The notes under the pieces are model-generated. The model was not told where the DNA came from, searched no databases, and was given only the letters and a program-made list of their open reading frames with translations. 64,000 nucleotides of DNA from JBGPEQ01 sp050180895. Its GTDB lineage: Bacteria > Pseudomonadota > Alphaproteobacteria > Dongiales > Dongiaceae. The stretch spans positions 310,001 to 374,000 of the forward strand of contig JBFXDS010000004.1 in assembly GCA_050180895.1 (NCBI GenBank), in the 5' to 3' direction. A program made the position numbers and the translations under genes. Below, in pieces: positions 41,753-50,949 of the stretch; positions within the stretch are counted from its first letter, which is position 1; each line of letters begins with the position of its first letter.

Positions 41753-44584
41753 ATGACAAAACGTATGCTCATCGAAGCCACCCACCCGGAGGAAACACGG
41801 GTCGTCGTGGTGGACGGCAAGCGCCTCGAGGAGTTCGACTACGAGAGCGCGAATAAGCGTCAACTCAAAGGGAACATATACCTCGCCAAGGTCACCCGCG
41901 TAGAACCGTCGCTCCAGGCGGCGTTCGTCGACTACGGCGGCAACCGCCACGGTTTCCTCGCCTTCAGCGAGATCCATCCCGACTATTACCGGATTCCCGT
42001 CGCCGATCGCGAAGCGCTGCTCGCCGAGCATGCGGCGATGGCGGCGGAGGAAGCGGCCTCCGAGGCCGAGGAGGACTTGGCCGCCAACACCCGCGCCGAC
42101 CTCGCCGCGGGCACCGGCGACCTCGCGTCCGATGTCGAAAGCACCGCCGGGCCGCGCGGGACCGGCGACGGCGACGCCGCGGAGGCCGGCGACCCATCGG
42201 AGGTGGACGACTCGGAGGTGGGCGACGGCGAGGCCATGCCGTTGCGCATGGCCTCCGAAAAGCTGCTCGGGCCTGAGATCGAATCGGGAGAGGCCGCGGC
42301 GATCGAGACCGTGGCCGAGGAGAGTGAAGACGGCGAAGACAATGTAGCCGAGACGCCCGCGACGACGACGCCCGACGAGGGTGAACGGGCGCCCGCTCCC
42401 CAGGAGACCGCGGGTTCGGCGACGACGCTGGAGACCCTCGGCGGCGATGAGGCCGAGGACGTGCGGCGCCGACGGTCACGACCGCTAAGACGCTACAAGA
42501 TCCAGGAAGTCATCAAGCGGCGGCAGATCATGCTGGTGCAGGTGACGAAGGAGGAGCGCGGCAACAAGGGCGCGGCCTTGACGACCTACCTCTCCCTCGC
42601 CGGCCGCTACTGCGTGCTGATGCCGAACACCGGGCGCGGCGGCGGCATCTCCCGCAAGATCACCAGCGCGATCGACCGCAAGCGTCTGAAGTCGATCCTC
42701 GGCGAGTTCGAGATTCCCGACGGGATGGCGGTCATCGTCCGCACCGCCGGCAGCGAGCGCAACAAGACCGAGCTGCGGCGCGACTACGAGTATCTGCTGC
42801 GCCTGTGGGACGAAATCCGCCAGCTCACCCTGCAATCCACGGCCCCCACCCTGATCTACGAGGAGGCCAGCCTCATCAAGCGCGCGATCCGCGACCTCTA
42901 TTCGCGCGACATAGAGGAGGTGCTCGTCGAAGGCGAGGACGGCTACAAGGCGGCCAAGAACTTCATGCGGACCTTGATGCCGAGCCATGCCAAGCGCGTG
43001 CAGCTCTCCAAGGACGAGTCCAGCCACCTGTTCCACCGGTTCCAGGTGGAGAGCCAGCTCGACGCGATCCACAATCCGGTCGTCGGCCTGCGGTCGGGCG
43101 GCTACATCGTCATCAACAGCACCGAGGCGCTGGTCGCCATCGACGTCAACTCCGGCCGGGCCACGCGCGAGCGGAACATCGAAGAGACGGCGCTGCGCAC
43201 CAACCAGGAGGCGGCCGACGAGATCGCCCGCCAGCTGCGGCTGCGCGACCTTGCGGGTCTCATCGTCATCGACTTCATCGACATGGAGGAGAACCGCAAC
43301 AACGCGGCCGTGGAGCGGCGTCTGAAGGAAGCCATGCGGCACGACCGCGCCCGCATCCAGGTCGGCCGGATCAGCCCGTTCGGCCTGCTCGAGCTGTCGC
43401 GCCAGCGCCTGCGGCCGAGCCTGATCGAGGCCAGCACCGAGATCTGCCGCCATTGCCGCGGCACCGGCCATGTGCGCTCGACGGAATCGACCGCCCTGCA
43501 CGTCCTGCGCGGGATCGAGGAGGAAGGCATCCGCAACCGCAGCGCCGCGCTCAACATCACGGTGCCGACTGCGGTCGCCCTCTACATCCTCAACAACAAG
43601 CGCGCCGCGCTGGCGGAGCTCGAGCAGCGGCACAATCTGCGCTTGACCGTCGGCGGCGACGACACGTTGATCCCGCCCGATTACCGCATGGAGCGCCTTA
43701 AGACTCTGGCGGTCGCGGCAGAGGTGCGGCAGCCGATCAGCCAGCCGGACATCGTCGCCGAAGATGAAGACATCTCCGAGGAGGACGATGAGGCACCAGC
43801 GCCGGAAGCGCAGGCTCCGGATGCCGGTGGCGCGCGCCGCCGGTCGCGCCGGAGACGCCGGCGGCGCGACGATGGTCGGCCGTTGCCGGTCGGCGACGCG
43901 CCGGGGCGCGTCGCCCAGCAGCCACTGTCGGATCCCAATGCGAGCGACGAAGGGACCGCCGGCGACGAGCGCACTGAGGTCGATGAGGGGACGCTGACGG
44001 GCGAAGCGGCAGCTACAGCTCGCCCAATCGCGGAGTTGCAGGACCAGGAGGGTGAATCAGGCCGCCGCCGCCGCCGCCGCGGACGTCGCGGCGGACGTCG
44101 CCGCAGACGGGGCGGCGAACGGCCGGCGGGTTCGGTCGTCACCGACGAGGGCGGTGTGGCGGCTGCCTCCGCAGACGACTCCGAGAGTACGAACGGCGAA
44201 GGTTGGGTCGGGGAGGACGAATCCTGGGCCACGGAAGACCCAGCGGCGGATGCGCCACGCGAACACACGGCCGAGCCGCCCGCCTATCACGACCAGGCGT
44301 GGCCGCCAGGGGATCGCCTCGGGGACGAGCCGGCGGACAACGGGGACCACGATGACGGCCCGCGGCCGGAGCCGGCGGACGATTTGCGCACGGACGCGGC
44401 AACGGACCGTCCCGAAGCGGTTTCCGGCGAGACGCCCTCGCTGCATGGCGCCGCCGATTTCAGCGGCAACGGGTCAGCGCCCTCCGCTCCAGCGGATGCG
44501 GAAGCCGAAGCGGATGTCGAGTCGAGCGGGCAACAGCCCGCAGGACCGGCGCGGCGCGGCTGGTGGAAGCGCTTGATCGAATAG
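41753..44584 (+). CDS. rne: Ribonuclease E
   Basis: Endoribonuclease of the RNA degradosome, 943 residues. The S1 domain begins KGNIYLAKVTRVEPSLQAAFVDYGGNRHGF, then is split by an acidic insertion of about 150 residues (roughly 90-245, rich in Glu/Asp/Ala) and resumes RRYKIQEVIKRRQIMLVQV. The catalytic DNase I-like subdomain has VAIDVNSGR and IVIDFIDMEENRNN (Mg2+-binding Asp residues), and the Zn-link Cys pair is ICRHCRGTGHV. The C-terminal third is disordered: Arg-rich blocks (RRRSRRRRRRR near 705) and acidic stretches for RNA and partner binding. Long leader upstream. Confidence 0.96.
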   Translation: MTKRMLIEATHPEETRVVVVDGKRLEEFDYESANKRQLKGNIYLAKVTRVEPSLQAAFVDYGGNRHGFLAFSEIHPDYYRIPVADREALLAEHAAMAAEEAASEAEEDLAANTRADLAAGTGDLASDVESTAGPRGTGDGDAAEAGDPSEVDDSEVGDGEAMPLRMASEKLLGPEIESGEAAAIETVAEESEDGEDNVAETPATTTPDEGERAPAPQETAGSATTLETLGGDEAEDVRRRRSRPLRRYKIQEVIKRRQIMLVQVTKEERGNKGAALTTYLSLAGRYCVLMPNTGRGGGISRKITSAIDRKRLKSILGEFEIPDGMAVIVRTAGSERNKTELRRDYEYLLRLWDEIRQLTLQSTAPTLIYEEASLIKRAIRDLYSRDIEEVLVEGEDGYKAAKNFMRTLMPSHAKRVQLSKDESSHLFHRFQVESQLDAIHNPVVGLRSGGYIVINSTEALVAIDVNSGRATRERNIEETALRTNQEAADEIARQLRLRDLAGLIVIDFIDMEENRNNAAVERRLKEAMRHDRARIQVGRISPFGLLELSRQRLRPSLIEASTEICRHCRGTGHVRSTESTALHVLRGIEEEGIRNRSAALNITVPTAVALYILNNKRAALAELEQRHNLRLTVGGDDTLIPPDYRMERLKTLAVAAEVRQPISQPDIVAEDEDISEEDDEAPAPEAQAPDAGGARRRSRRRRRRRDDGRPLPVGDAPGRVAQQPLSDPNASDEGTAGDERTEVDEGTLTGEAAATARPIAELQDQEGESGRRRRRRGRRGGRRRRRGGERPAGSVVTDEGGVAAASADDSESTNGEGWVGEDESWATEDPAADAPREHTAEPPAYHDQAWPPGDRLGDEPADNGDHDDGPRPEPADDLRTDAATDRPEAVSGETPSLHGAADFSGNGSAPSAPADAEAEADVESSGQQPAGPARRGWWKRLIE

Positions 44585-44590
44585 TCCAGG

Positions 44591-45739
44591 CTATCTCCGC
44601 CACGCGATCAATCGTTCGGTGGCGGCGGCGATGTCCGCCGTCGATCCGGCAAACGAGAAGCGCACGAACCGATGGCCGCGCTCGGCATCGAAATCCATGC
44701 CGGGGGTTGCGGCGACGCCGGTTTCGGCAAGCATGCGCCGGCAAAACTCGCTGCTGTCGTTAGTGAGGCGCGAGACGTCCGCGTAGACGTAGAACGCCCC
44801 GTCCGCAGGCGCCAGCCGATCGAACCCGGCGCTTGGAAGTTGACGCAGCAACAGCGCGCGGTTCTCCGCATAGCGGCGGACATTGGCCTCGAGCTCATCT
44901 TGGCAATCGAAGACCGCGGATGCGGCGATCTGCGGCAGGGTCGGCGGCGAGATGAACAGATTCTGAGCGAGGCATTCGATGGGGCGCAACAGCTCCATCG
45001 GCGGGATCATCCAACCCAGCCGCCATCCCGTCATCGAGAAATACTTCGAGAAGCTGTTGACGACGATCGCATCGTCGCCGAGGGCGAGCGCGGTCGTCGG
45101 CGTCATGCCATAGGTGATCCCGTGATAGATCTCGTCGGAGACCAGCCGAATTCCCCTGGCATGGCAATGATCGTAGAGCCGGCGAAGCGAGTCGGCGTCG
45201 ATCATGGTGCCCGCCGGGTTCGACGGGCTGGCGATGATCAAGCCGTGCACCGGGCCGTCGATCTGATCCAACAGTTCGGGCGTCGGTTGAAAACGCGTCT
45301 CCGGTCCCGTGGGAAGATTGACCGGCGATATGCCGAGCGCGGCGAGAATGTTTCGGTAGGCCGGATAGCCCGGCGCCGCCAGGGCGACACGGTCGCCCGC
45401 GTCGAAGCTGGCGAGGAAGCCCAGCAGAAATGCGCCGGAGGACCCGGTGGTGACGACCACGCGCGCCGGATCGACGTCGACGCCGTACATGTCCCGATAG
45501 TGACGGGCGATGCGCTGCCGCAGGGCCGGGATGCCCAGGGCCTCGGTATATCCGAGTTGCTCCCCGGCCAGCGCTCGCTGGGCCGCCTCGACGACCGCCC
45601 GCGGGGCACCCGTGCTCGGCTGGCCGACCTCGAGATGCAGAACGTCCTCGCCGCGCACGGCGCGCGCGTTGGCGTCGCGCAGCACCTCCATGGCGATGAA
45701 CGGCGGCACCGCGGCGCGGCGCGCGATCTTCAGCGCCAC
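44591..45739 (-). CDS. Class I/II pyridoxal phosphate-dependent aminotransferase
   Basis: 382 residues from GTG 45739, two bases after the ggt-like stop, so translation is coupled. Seen: LEVGQPSTGAPRAV, TTGSSGAFLLGFLA (PLP phosphate grip), ASPSNPAGTMID, SDEIYHGITYG, the Schiff-base Lys in NSFSKYFSMTGWRLGW and the late RFSFAGS region. The fold-type I class with aspartate/alanine/aromatic-like specificity; the exact acid is not decidable. The frame is open far upstream to about 49606, but that part is antisense shadow. Convergent with rne, 6 bases apart. Confidence 0.92.
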   Translation of the reverse strand: MALKIARRAAVPPFIAMEVLRDANARAVRGEDVLHLEVGQPSTGAPRAVVEAAQRALAGEQLGYTEALGIPALRQRIARHYRDMYGVDVDPARVVVTTGSSGAFLLGFLASFDAGDRVALAAPGYPAYRNILAALGISPVNLPTGPETRFQPTPELLDQIDGPVHGLIIASPSNPAGTMIDADSLRRLYDHCHARGIRLVSDEIYHGITYGMTPTTALALGDDAIVVNSFSKYFSMTGWRLGWMIPPMELLRPIECLAQNLFISPPTLPQIAASAVFDCQDELEANVRRYAENRALLLRQLPSAGFDRLAPADGAFYVYADVSRLTNDSSEFCRRMLAETGVAATPGMDFDAERGHRFVRFSFAGSTADIAAATERLIAWRR

Positions 45740-45741
45740 GA

Positions 45742-47373
45742 TCAATCCGCCTGGATGACGGCGAGGCCGTTGCCGCGCGGATCGTTGCGCGCTTCGCAGC
45801 TGTCGGAATCGTCCGGCAGCCCCTTGCTGCACCAGAGCGCGTTGACTCGCCCGACGGCGGCCGTTCGTTCGAGCACATGGCCGCGTTGCGACAGGTCGGC
45901 AACGACCGAGTCTCCGACGCCATCCTCGTAGGCGACGCCCTTCCCCGTGCCGGCATAGAGCACGCGTCCCGCCGCCATCGCCGTGCCCAGCGGCTCTCCG
46001 CGCACCACGGCATCGAGGAACGCGGCGATCAGTGCCTGGGTCCCCCGGGCGCCGCCGGATGCGGCTCCGACGAAATCGACCGTGCCGTCGTCGGGGTCGA
46101 TCGCGATCATCGGTCCCAGCGCAAAGGCGCCGTCCTGCGTCGGCGCCGCCGCCAAGATGACGCCCGTGCCCGGAATGACGCGGCCGTTGCCGAAGGGCCG
46201 GTTCAGTGTCACCTCGCAGGCGATCGCCAAACCGTCGCCGTCGGCGACGACGAACCCGGTCGCACCCGAATCGCCGCCTGCGAATGCCGCGCCGGTACCC
46301 GCGACGGGCGCGGCCGAGTCCGGAACATAGTCCTGCATCAGCGATTCCATGCGACTTTGCGACAGCCGCGTGATCGCCTGTCCGCCGTTCGCGCCGTCCG
46401 CCTCCAGCAGTCGGCCGGCCTCCGCCACGGCGCGCTTGGCGGCCTCCACGAACAGGTGCGCGCGGTCGACGTCGCCCCCTGCGGCATAGCTGCCTCCCTG
46501 CGCGAGCATCGCCGCCAGATGTGCGCCCAGCAGGCCGCCGTCCGCAGGTGGCGGCGCAAAGTAGGCCGCACGCGCGCCGATCCCGACGACCAGCGCGTCG
46601 CGCACCCGTGGCTGCACCGCGCGCAGCGTATCGTTGGACAGCGCCAGGTCGGCATCCTGCGCCGCCAGCGCGAGGCGAATCGCCAGCGGTCCGGCGTAGA
46701 GCGCGCCGGCGCCCTCCCGGCGGATCTGGCTGATCGTCCCGACCAGATCCAGTTGCCGGATGCCGTCGCCCTCCCGGGCGATGCCGCCGTCGGCCCGACC
46801 GAACACGCGCGCCGACTCGGCATCGCCGAGCAGTGCATAGGAGTTGGCCGCCAAGTCCGCGGCCAAGGCGCGGCTGACCGAGGTGCCGCGCGCCAGTTCC
46901 TCGGCCGGCGCCAGCAGCTGGCTCCATTTCATCCGGCCATGCCGGGCCTGGAGGAACGCCATGCCGCGGGCATTGCCCGGCAACCCGATCGAGCCGTCGG
47001 CCGAGGCTCGCGGAAGAAAATCCAGGACGTAGGGACGGTCGGCGTCCGGCTCGTGCACCAGGCAGACGCCGCCGCCGCCGAGCCCGGCCGACGAGGGCAG
47101 CGTCACCGCGAGCGCGAAGTAGAGTGCTGTGGCCGCATCCGCGGCGCTGCCGCCGGCGGCCAGCGCATCGCGCGCCGCGAGCACGGCGCGCGGCTCGTCG
47201 GCGGCGACCGCTCCGGCGAAGCCGGAGACGCTGCCGATCTCGCCGGAAACCCGCTGGTTGCCGCTCTCGCATCCGGCGACTGCAGCCGCCAGGAGTCCCG
47301 CACAAAGCCATTGACACGACCGTCGCCGGTACCCAGCTTTGCTGGGACGTGAGCGGAAATCGAACTTGATCAA
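45742..47373 (-). CDS. Gamma-glutamyltransferase-family lipoprotein
   Basis: 543 residues from TTG 47373. The N-terminus has a lipoprotein signal: basic lead (SKAGYRRRSCQW), hydrophobic core, and lipobox AVAGC near residue 33. GGT/Ntn-hydrolase features: DALAAGGSAADAATAL, SSAGLGGGGVCLVH, KWSQLLAPAEELA, the presumed autocleavage Thr in DSGATGFVVAD (AT rather than the TT of classic GGT), NRPFG, and SGGARGTQALI. The catalytic region is recognisable, but the T/T pair is incomplete, so activity may differ from glutathione cleavage. Cotranslated with the aminotransferase. Overlaps the M48 start by 8 bases at a TTGATCAA palindrome. Confidence 0.82.
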   Translation of the reverse strand: MIKFDFRSRPSKAGYRRRSCQWLCAGLLAAAVAGCESGNQRVSGEIGSVSGFAGAVAADEPRAVLAARDALAAGGSAADAATALYFALAVTLPSSAGLGGGGVCLVHEPDADRPYVLDFLPRASADGSIGLPGNARGMAFLQARHGRMKWSQLLAPAEELARGTSVSRALAADLAANSYALLGDAESARVFGRADGGIAREGDGIRQLDLVGTISQIRREGAGALYAGPLAIRLALAAQDADLALSNDTLRAVQPRVRDALVVGIGARAAYFAPPPADGGLLGAHLAAMLAQGGSYAAGGDVDRAHLFVEAAKRAVAEAGRLLEADGANGGQAITRLSQSRMESLMQDYVPDSAAPVAGTGAAFAGGDSGATGFVVADGDGLAIACEVTLNRPFGNGRVIPGTGVILAAAPTQDGAFALGPMIAIDPDDGTVDFVGAASGGARGTQALIAAFLDAVVRGEPLGTAMAAGRVLYAGTGKGVAYEDGVGDSVVADLSQRGHVLERTAAVGRVNALWCSKGLPDDSDSCEARNDPRGNGLAVIQAD

Positions 47374-48730
47374 GCGTTTCTTCTCCTTCGTCTGCGCGTC
47401 CGTGCTGGCTGCGTCGTCGGTGCTGCATGCCGACGCGGCGAGTGCGCGCGTCACCTTCATTCGCGACGCGGAAATCGAAACTATCATCGCCGGATATGCC
47501 GCGCCACTGTTCGAGGCGGCCGGGCTTCCCGATCCATCGGCCGTTCACGTCTATCTGATTCAGGACGACTCCATCAACGCGTTCGTCGCCGGCGGGATGA
47601 ATCTCTTCATCTATACCGGCCTGCTGCTGAAGACCGAGCGCCCCAACCAGCTGATCGGCGTGATGGCGCACGAGACCGGCCACATCGCCGGCGGCCACCT
47701 GGCGCGGCTGCCGGAGGCGTTGCGCACGGCCACCATCGAAGCCATCGTCGCCTGCATCCTCGGCCTCGGCGGCGCCGCCGCCACCGGCCAGGGCGCCGCG
47801 GCGGCGGCCTGCCAACTCGGATCGCACATCGGCACGCAGTCGCTGCTGAGTTTCACCCGCACGCAGGAGTCCGCGGCCGACCAGGCCGGCCTGTCCTATC
47901 TCGACGCCACCGGGCAATCGGCGCGCGGCACGCTGGAGTTCCTGAAGATCCTGAGCCAGCAGGAGGCGCTGCTGTCGGGGCAGCAGGATCCGTACATGCG
48001 CACGCACCCGCTGACGCAGGATCGCATCGATGCCGTCGCCGCCCACCTCCAGCGCTCGCGCTTCACCAACGCGCCCGACCGGCCGGAGTTCGTGATCGGC
48101 TTCAAGCGCATGCAGGCGAAGCTGCGCGGCTATACCGAGCCGCTGGCTCGCGTGCTCCAGCGCTACCCGGAATCCGACGATGGCCTCGAGTCGCGCTACG
48201 CGCGCGCCATCGCCTATTACCGGCCGGGTCAGCTCGACCTGCGCAAGTCGGTCGCACTCGTCGACAGTCTCATCGCCGACTATCCCGACGATCCCTATTT
48301 CCAGGAGCTCAAGGGCGAGATCCTGCTCAAGGGATCGGGTCAGGCGCGCGAGGCCCTGCCCTACTACCAAGCGGCGGTCAGCGGCGCGCCGCATTCGCCG
48401 CTGCTGCGGCTCGAGCTGGCGATGGCGGAGATCGCGACCGAAGACCCGGAACTGATCCGCAAGGCCATCCCCGAGCTCGAGGACGTCGTGCGCCAGGAGC
48501 CGCGGAACCGCGACGCCTGGCACCAGCTCAGCATCGCCTACGGCCGCGACGGCCAGCTGCCGATGGCGGCCCTCGCGCTCGCCGAGAAGGCCGCCGCCAC
48601 CAGCGGCCCGGGCGCCCGCAGGCAGGCCCGGCAGCAGGCCCAGCGGGCCATGCAGGGGCTGCCGGAGGGCTCGCCCCCCTGGTTGCGCGCCCAGGACATC
48701 TACAACCAGATGGACCGCGACGAGGAGTGA
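47366..48730 (+). CDS. M48 family metalloprotease with TPR-like tail (BepA-like)
   Basis: Periplasmic zinc protease/chaperone, 454 residues from TTG 47366. Signal peptide KRFFSFVCASVLAASSVLHADAASA. Protease domain: INAFVAGGMNLFIYTGLL, the zinc HExxH as MAHETGHIAGGH, and the third ligand Glu in ESAADQAG. The C-terminal half (about 270-454) is TPR-like helical repeats (PYFQELKGEILLKGSGQAREALPYYQAAV; RDAWHQLSIAYGRDGQ), as in BepA/YfgC, which assists outer-membrane protein assembly. Followed by the dsbA-like gene after about 105 bases. Start TTG shares a palindrome with the divergent GGT-like gene. Confidence 0.9.
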   Translation: MIKRFFSFVCASVLAASSVLHADAASARVTFIRDAEIETIIAGYAAPLFEAAGLPDPSAVHVYLIQDDSINAFVAGGMNLFIYTGLLLKTERPNQLIGVMAHETGHIAGGHLARLPEALRTATIEAIVACILGLGGAAATGQGAAAAACQLGSHIGTQSLLSFTRTQESAADQAGLSYLDATGQSARGTLEFLKILSQQEALLSGQQDPYMRTHPLTQDRIDAVAAHLQRSRFTNAPDRPEFVIGFKRMQAKLRGYTEPLARVLQRYPESDDGLESRYARAIAYYRPGQLDLRKSVALVDSLIADYPDDPYFQELKGEILLKGSGQAREALPYYQAAVSGAPHSPLLRLELAMAEIATEDPELIRKAIPELEDVVRQEPRNRDAWHQLSIAYGRDGQLPMAALALAEKAAATSGPGARRQARQQAQRAMQGLPEGSPPWLRAQDIYNQMDRDEE

Positions 48731-48835
48731 CCGCCTGCGGCGGTCGCTGACATTCGCGTGAGCGGACTCCGACGGTGATTGTGGCGGGCCGCCGGATGGG
48801 CGATGATCGGCGATGCCGCAACTCGGCCAGAGACA

Positions 48836-49597
48836 ATGCAGATGATCGGGATTCGCTTGCCGGCGACCGCCATGGCGGCGCTGTTGGCCCTCGGACTGAT
48901 CGCTTCGCCCGCGTCCGCCCAGCAGAACGAGACGCTGACGGACCAGGGGAAGATCGAGCAGACCATCCGCGACTATCTGCTCGCCCATCCTGAAGTCATC
49001 GTCGAGGCGCTCGAGAAGTACCAGGCGCAGCAGGAGAAGGCGGCGGCGGAGCAGCAGGCGCGCGCCATCGCCGAGCGACGGGAGGAACTGACGCGGGCAC
49101 CCGATGCGCCCGTCATCGGCAATCCCGACGGCGACATCACCGTCGTCGAGTTCTTCGACTATCGGTGCCCCTACTGCAAGAGCATCGCCGGCAGCGTCGC
49201 CGATCTGGTCGAGGCGGACGGCAATATCCGTTTCGTGCTCAAGGAGTATCCGATCCTCGGCGCCGATTCCGAGTACGCGGCCAAGGCGGCGCTGGCGGCG
49301 CGCATGCAGGGCAAGTACCGCGAGTTGCACTTGGCGATGATGGGCTTCAAGGGCAAGGTGACGAGCGACGACGTGCGCCGCCTCGCCGCCGGTGTCGGCC
49401 TCGATGTGGACCGTCTCGAGCGCGACATGCAGAGCACCGTGGTCGCCGACTCGATTAGCCGCAATCTCGCGCTCGGCGAAGCCATCGGCGTCAGGGGCAC
49501 GCCCGCCTTCGTCATCGGCGACGAACTGATCCCCGGCGCCATCAGCGTCGAGGAGATGCAGAAGCGGATCGCCGTTGCCCGCAAGACCGAGGGCTGA
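48836..49597 (+). CDS. DsbA-family thiol:disulfide oxidoreductase, ScsC/Com1-like
   Basis: 253 residues, periplasmic: signal peptide with core AMAALLALGLIASPASA. An N-terminal helical extension (KIEQTIRDYLLAHPEVIVEALEKYQAQ) resembles the oligomerisation segment of ScsC/Com1-type proteins. The thioredoxin domain has VVEFFDYRCPYCKSIAG (CPYC active site) and cis-Pro loop GVRGTPAFVIGD. Probably an isomerase or oxidase of envelope disulfides. Two Met codons (48836 and 48842) are possible starts. Downstream is a perfect 28-base inverted repeat that may end its transcript. Confidence 0.9.
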   Translation: MQMIGIRLPATAMAALLALGLIASPASAQQNETLTDQGKIEQTIRDYLLAHPEVIVEALEKYQAQQEKAAAEQQARAIAERREELTRAPDAPVIGNPDGDITVVEFFDYRCPYCKSIAGSVADLVEADGNIRFVLKEYPILGADSEYAAKAALAARMQGKYRELHLAMMGFKGKVTSDDVRRLAAGVGLDVDRLERDMQSTVVADSISRNLALGEAIGVRGTPAFVIGDELIPGAISVEEMQKRIAVARKTEG

Positions 49598-49624
49598 GCG
49601 GCTCACGCCCTCGCATTGGCGGCG

Positions 49625-49707
49625 TGCGTCCTTCGACAGGCTCAGGATGAGGCAGAATCCTGATGGCAGAAAGAAAGAACCTCATCCTGAGCCTGTCGAA
49701 GGACGCA
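49625..49707. repeat. Palindromic intergenic repeat, copy 1
   Basis: Perfect 28-base inverted arms, left 49625-49652 (beginning TGCGTCCTTCGACAGGCTC) and right 49680-49707, with a 27-base loop. The same theme (CTTCGACA-GCTCAG-ATGAGG) recurs at 55434-55516. It lies at the end of the dsbA-like gene and could also act as a hairpin terminator. Confidence 0.85.
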
Positions 49708-49784
49708 GGGTGCCGCTCCCATTTCTCCTGCCGTGAGTCGCGGCAGATGGCCGGCGCTGCGCGCCGGCCCTCCGCCCGCCCACG

Positions 49785-50789
49785 TTACTTGGCAATATAG
49801 CTGCGGTGGATCCAGTCCCCGGACGCGCCCGAACGAGTCTCGAAGGCCGCAGCCGTGTCGCTGTCGCGGCTAACCAGAGTCACGCCGGCCGGCAGGCCCT
49901 CGCGACGTGATTTCGCCGAGTCGATCTCGGAGAGGAACGTCGCGGCGTCGGCGGCCGTCATGGATTTGCCGCCGGGCCCGGCCAGCCGTTCCGCCACCGC
50001 CTCGGTGGCGCTCGCCTCCAGCAGCCGCGGCCACTGCTTCCGGAACAGCAGCGGCGATGCATAGATGTCGCCGCCGCTGATCGTGCCGTTGACGGCGTAG
50101 AGATACCCGACGGCGTCCGGATGCTCCTCCGGCAGCTTCGCGAGCGCCGCGATGCTCTGAGCGACCGCCTCTTCGACCTTCTTGCTCTCGAGCGTCAGCT
50201 GCAGGCTCGTCGGCGAGGCGGGTGCTGCGACGTCGGCGCCGAGCAAGGCCGCCAGTTTTTCCTGCGTCTTGGCCACCGCGTCCCACACGCCCTGCTGTGA
50301 GCGCTCCGACTTGGCGGCCAGCCGGAGATCCTTGCCGGCCAGGATATTCTCGGCGCTGGCGAACGCCTGCGCCGATTCCGCGCCGCGCGCCGACCAGCGT
50401 CCATGCTCGACGCAGAAGGCGGCGATCGGGGTCTTCTCCGATCCCGGCGGCAGGATGAGATCGACGGAAAGCACGCGGTCCTGCTGTCCGCCCTTGACGA
50501 TGTCGCCCGCCTGGACGAAGAGCGTCCAGTCTTTCGAGATGTTCTGCACCTGAAGCTCGTTGACGTCGCCGGTCTCGTAGACCACGGCCTCGCCGCTGGC
50601 GAGCGCCTCCGCCAGCGTCAGATACCGGCCTGCCGCGGCCTTGCCGGCGGCCGCGGGATCGGCATGGATGAGAAAGATGCTGAGATTGTCGTTCTGATAG
50701 GGGCCGGAAATGCGCGCCTCGGCCGCGCTCGCGGCGGTGAGGCCAAGGCCGGCGGCCAGCGCGATCGCCGGCGCCCAAGCTGCTCTCAT
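49785..50789 (-). CDS. ARPP-1-like secreted protein
   Basis: 334 residues with a Sec signal peptide (PAIALAAGLGLTAASAAEA). It then reads ISGPYQNDNLSIFLIH, ALASGEAVVYETGDVNELQVQNIS, WTLFVQAGDIVKGGQQDRVL, LILPPGSEKTPIAAFCVEHGRW, and later YAVNGTISGGDIYASPLLFRKQWPRLLEASATEAV. I recognise this as the ARPP-1 domain type (about residues 30-290), whose function is not established. Convergent with the upstream dsbA-like gene. Beyond the domain name I cannot say more. Confidence 0.75.
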   Translation of the reverse strand: MRAAWAPAIALAAGLGLTAASAAEARISGPYQNDNLSIFLIHADPAAAGKAAAGRYLTLAEALASGEAVVYETGDVNELQVQNISKDWTLFVQAGDIVKGGQQDRVLSVDLILPPGSEKTPIAAFCVEHGRWSARGAESAQAFASAENILAGKDLRLAAKSERSQQGVWDAVAKTQEKLAALLGADVAAPASPTSLQLTLESKKVEEAVAQSIAALAKLPEEHPDAVGYLYAVNGTISGGDIYASPLLFRKQWPRLLEASATEAVAERLAGPGGKSMTAADAATFLSEIDSAKSRREGLPAGVTLVSRDSDTAAAFETRSGASGDWIHRSYIAK

Positions 50790-50949
50790 GGAAGTCCTCT
50801 CCCAGTCGTTGACCGACGGATCGGACCTTTCGCTCTCTGCCCCCCACCCGCACGCACCATGCCCGGCGAATGCGGCGGAATCGCGGCGTCCGGTTGCATG
50901 CTGCTGGCCCTGCCCTTAGCCTTCCCTGCAAACGGAGGGAGGCACGCCC

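Noticed and set aside
45740..49606. Very long minus-strand extension ahead of the aminotransferase
   Set aside because: Overlaps the GGT-like, M48 and dsbA-like genes; only the last 382 codons show a family.
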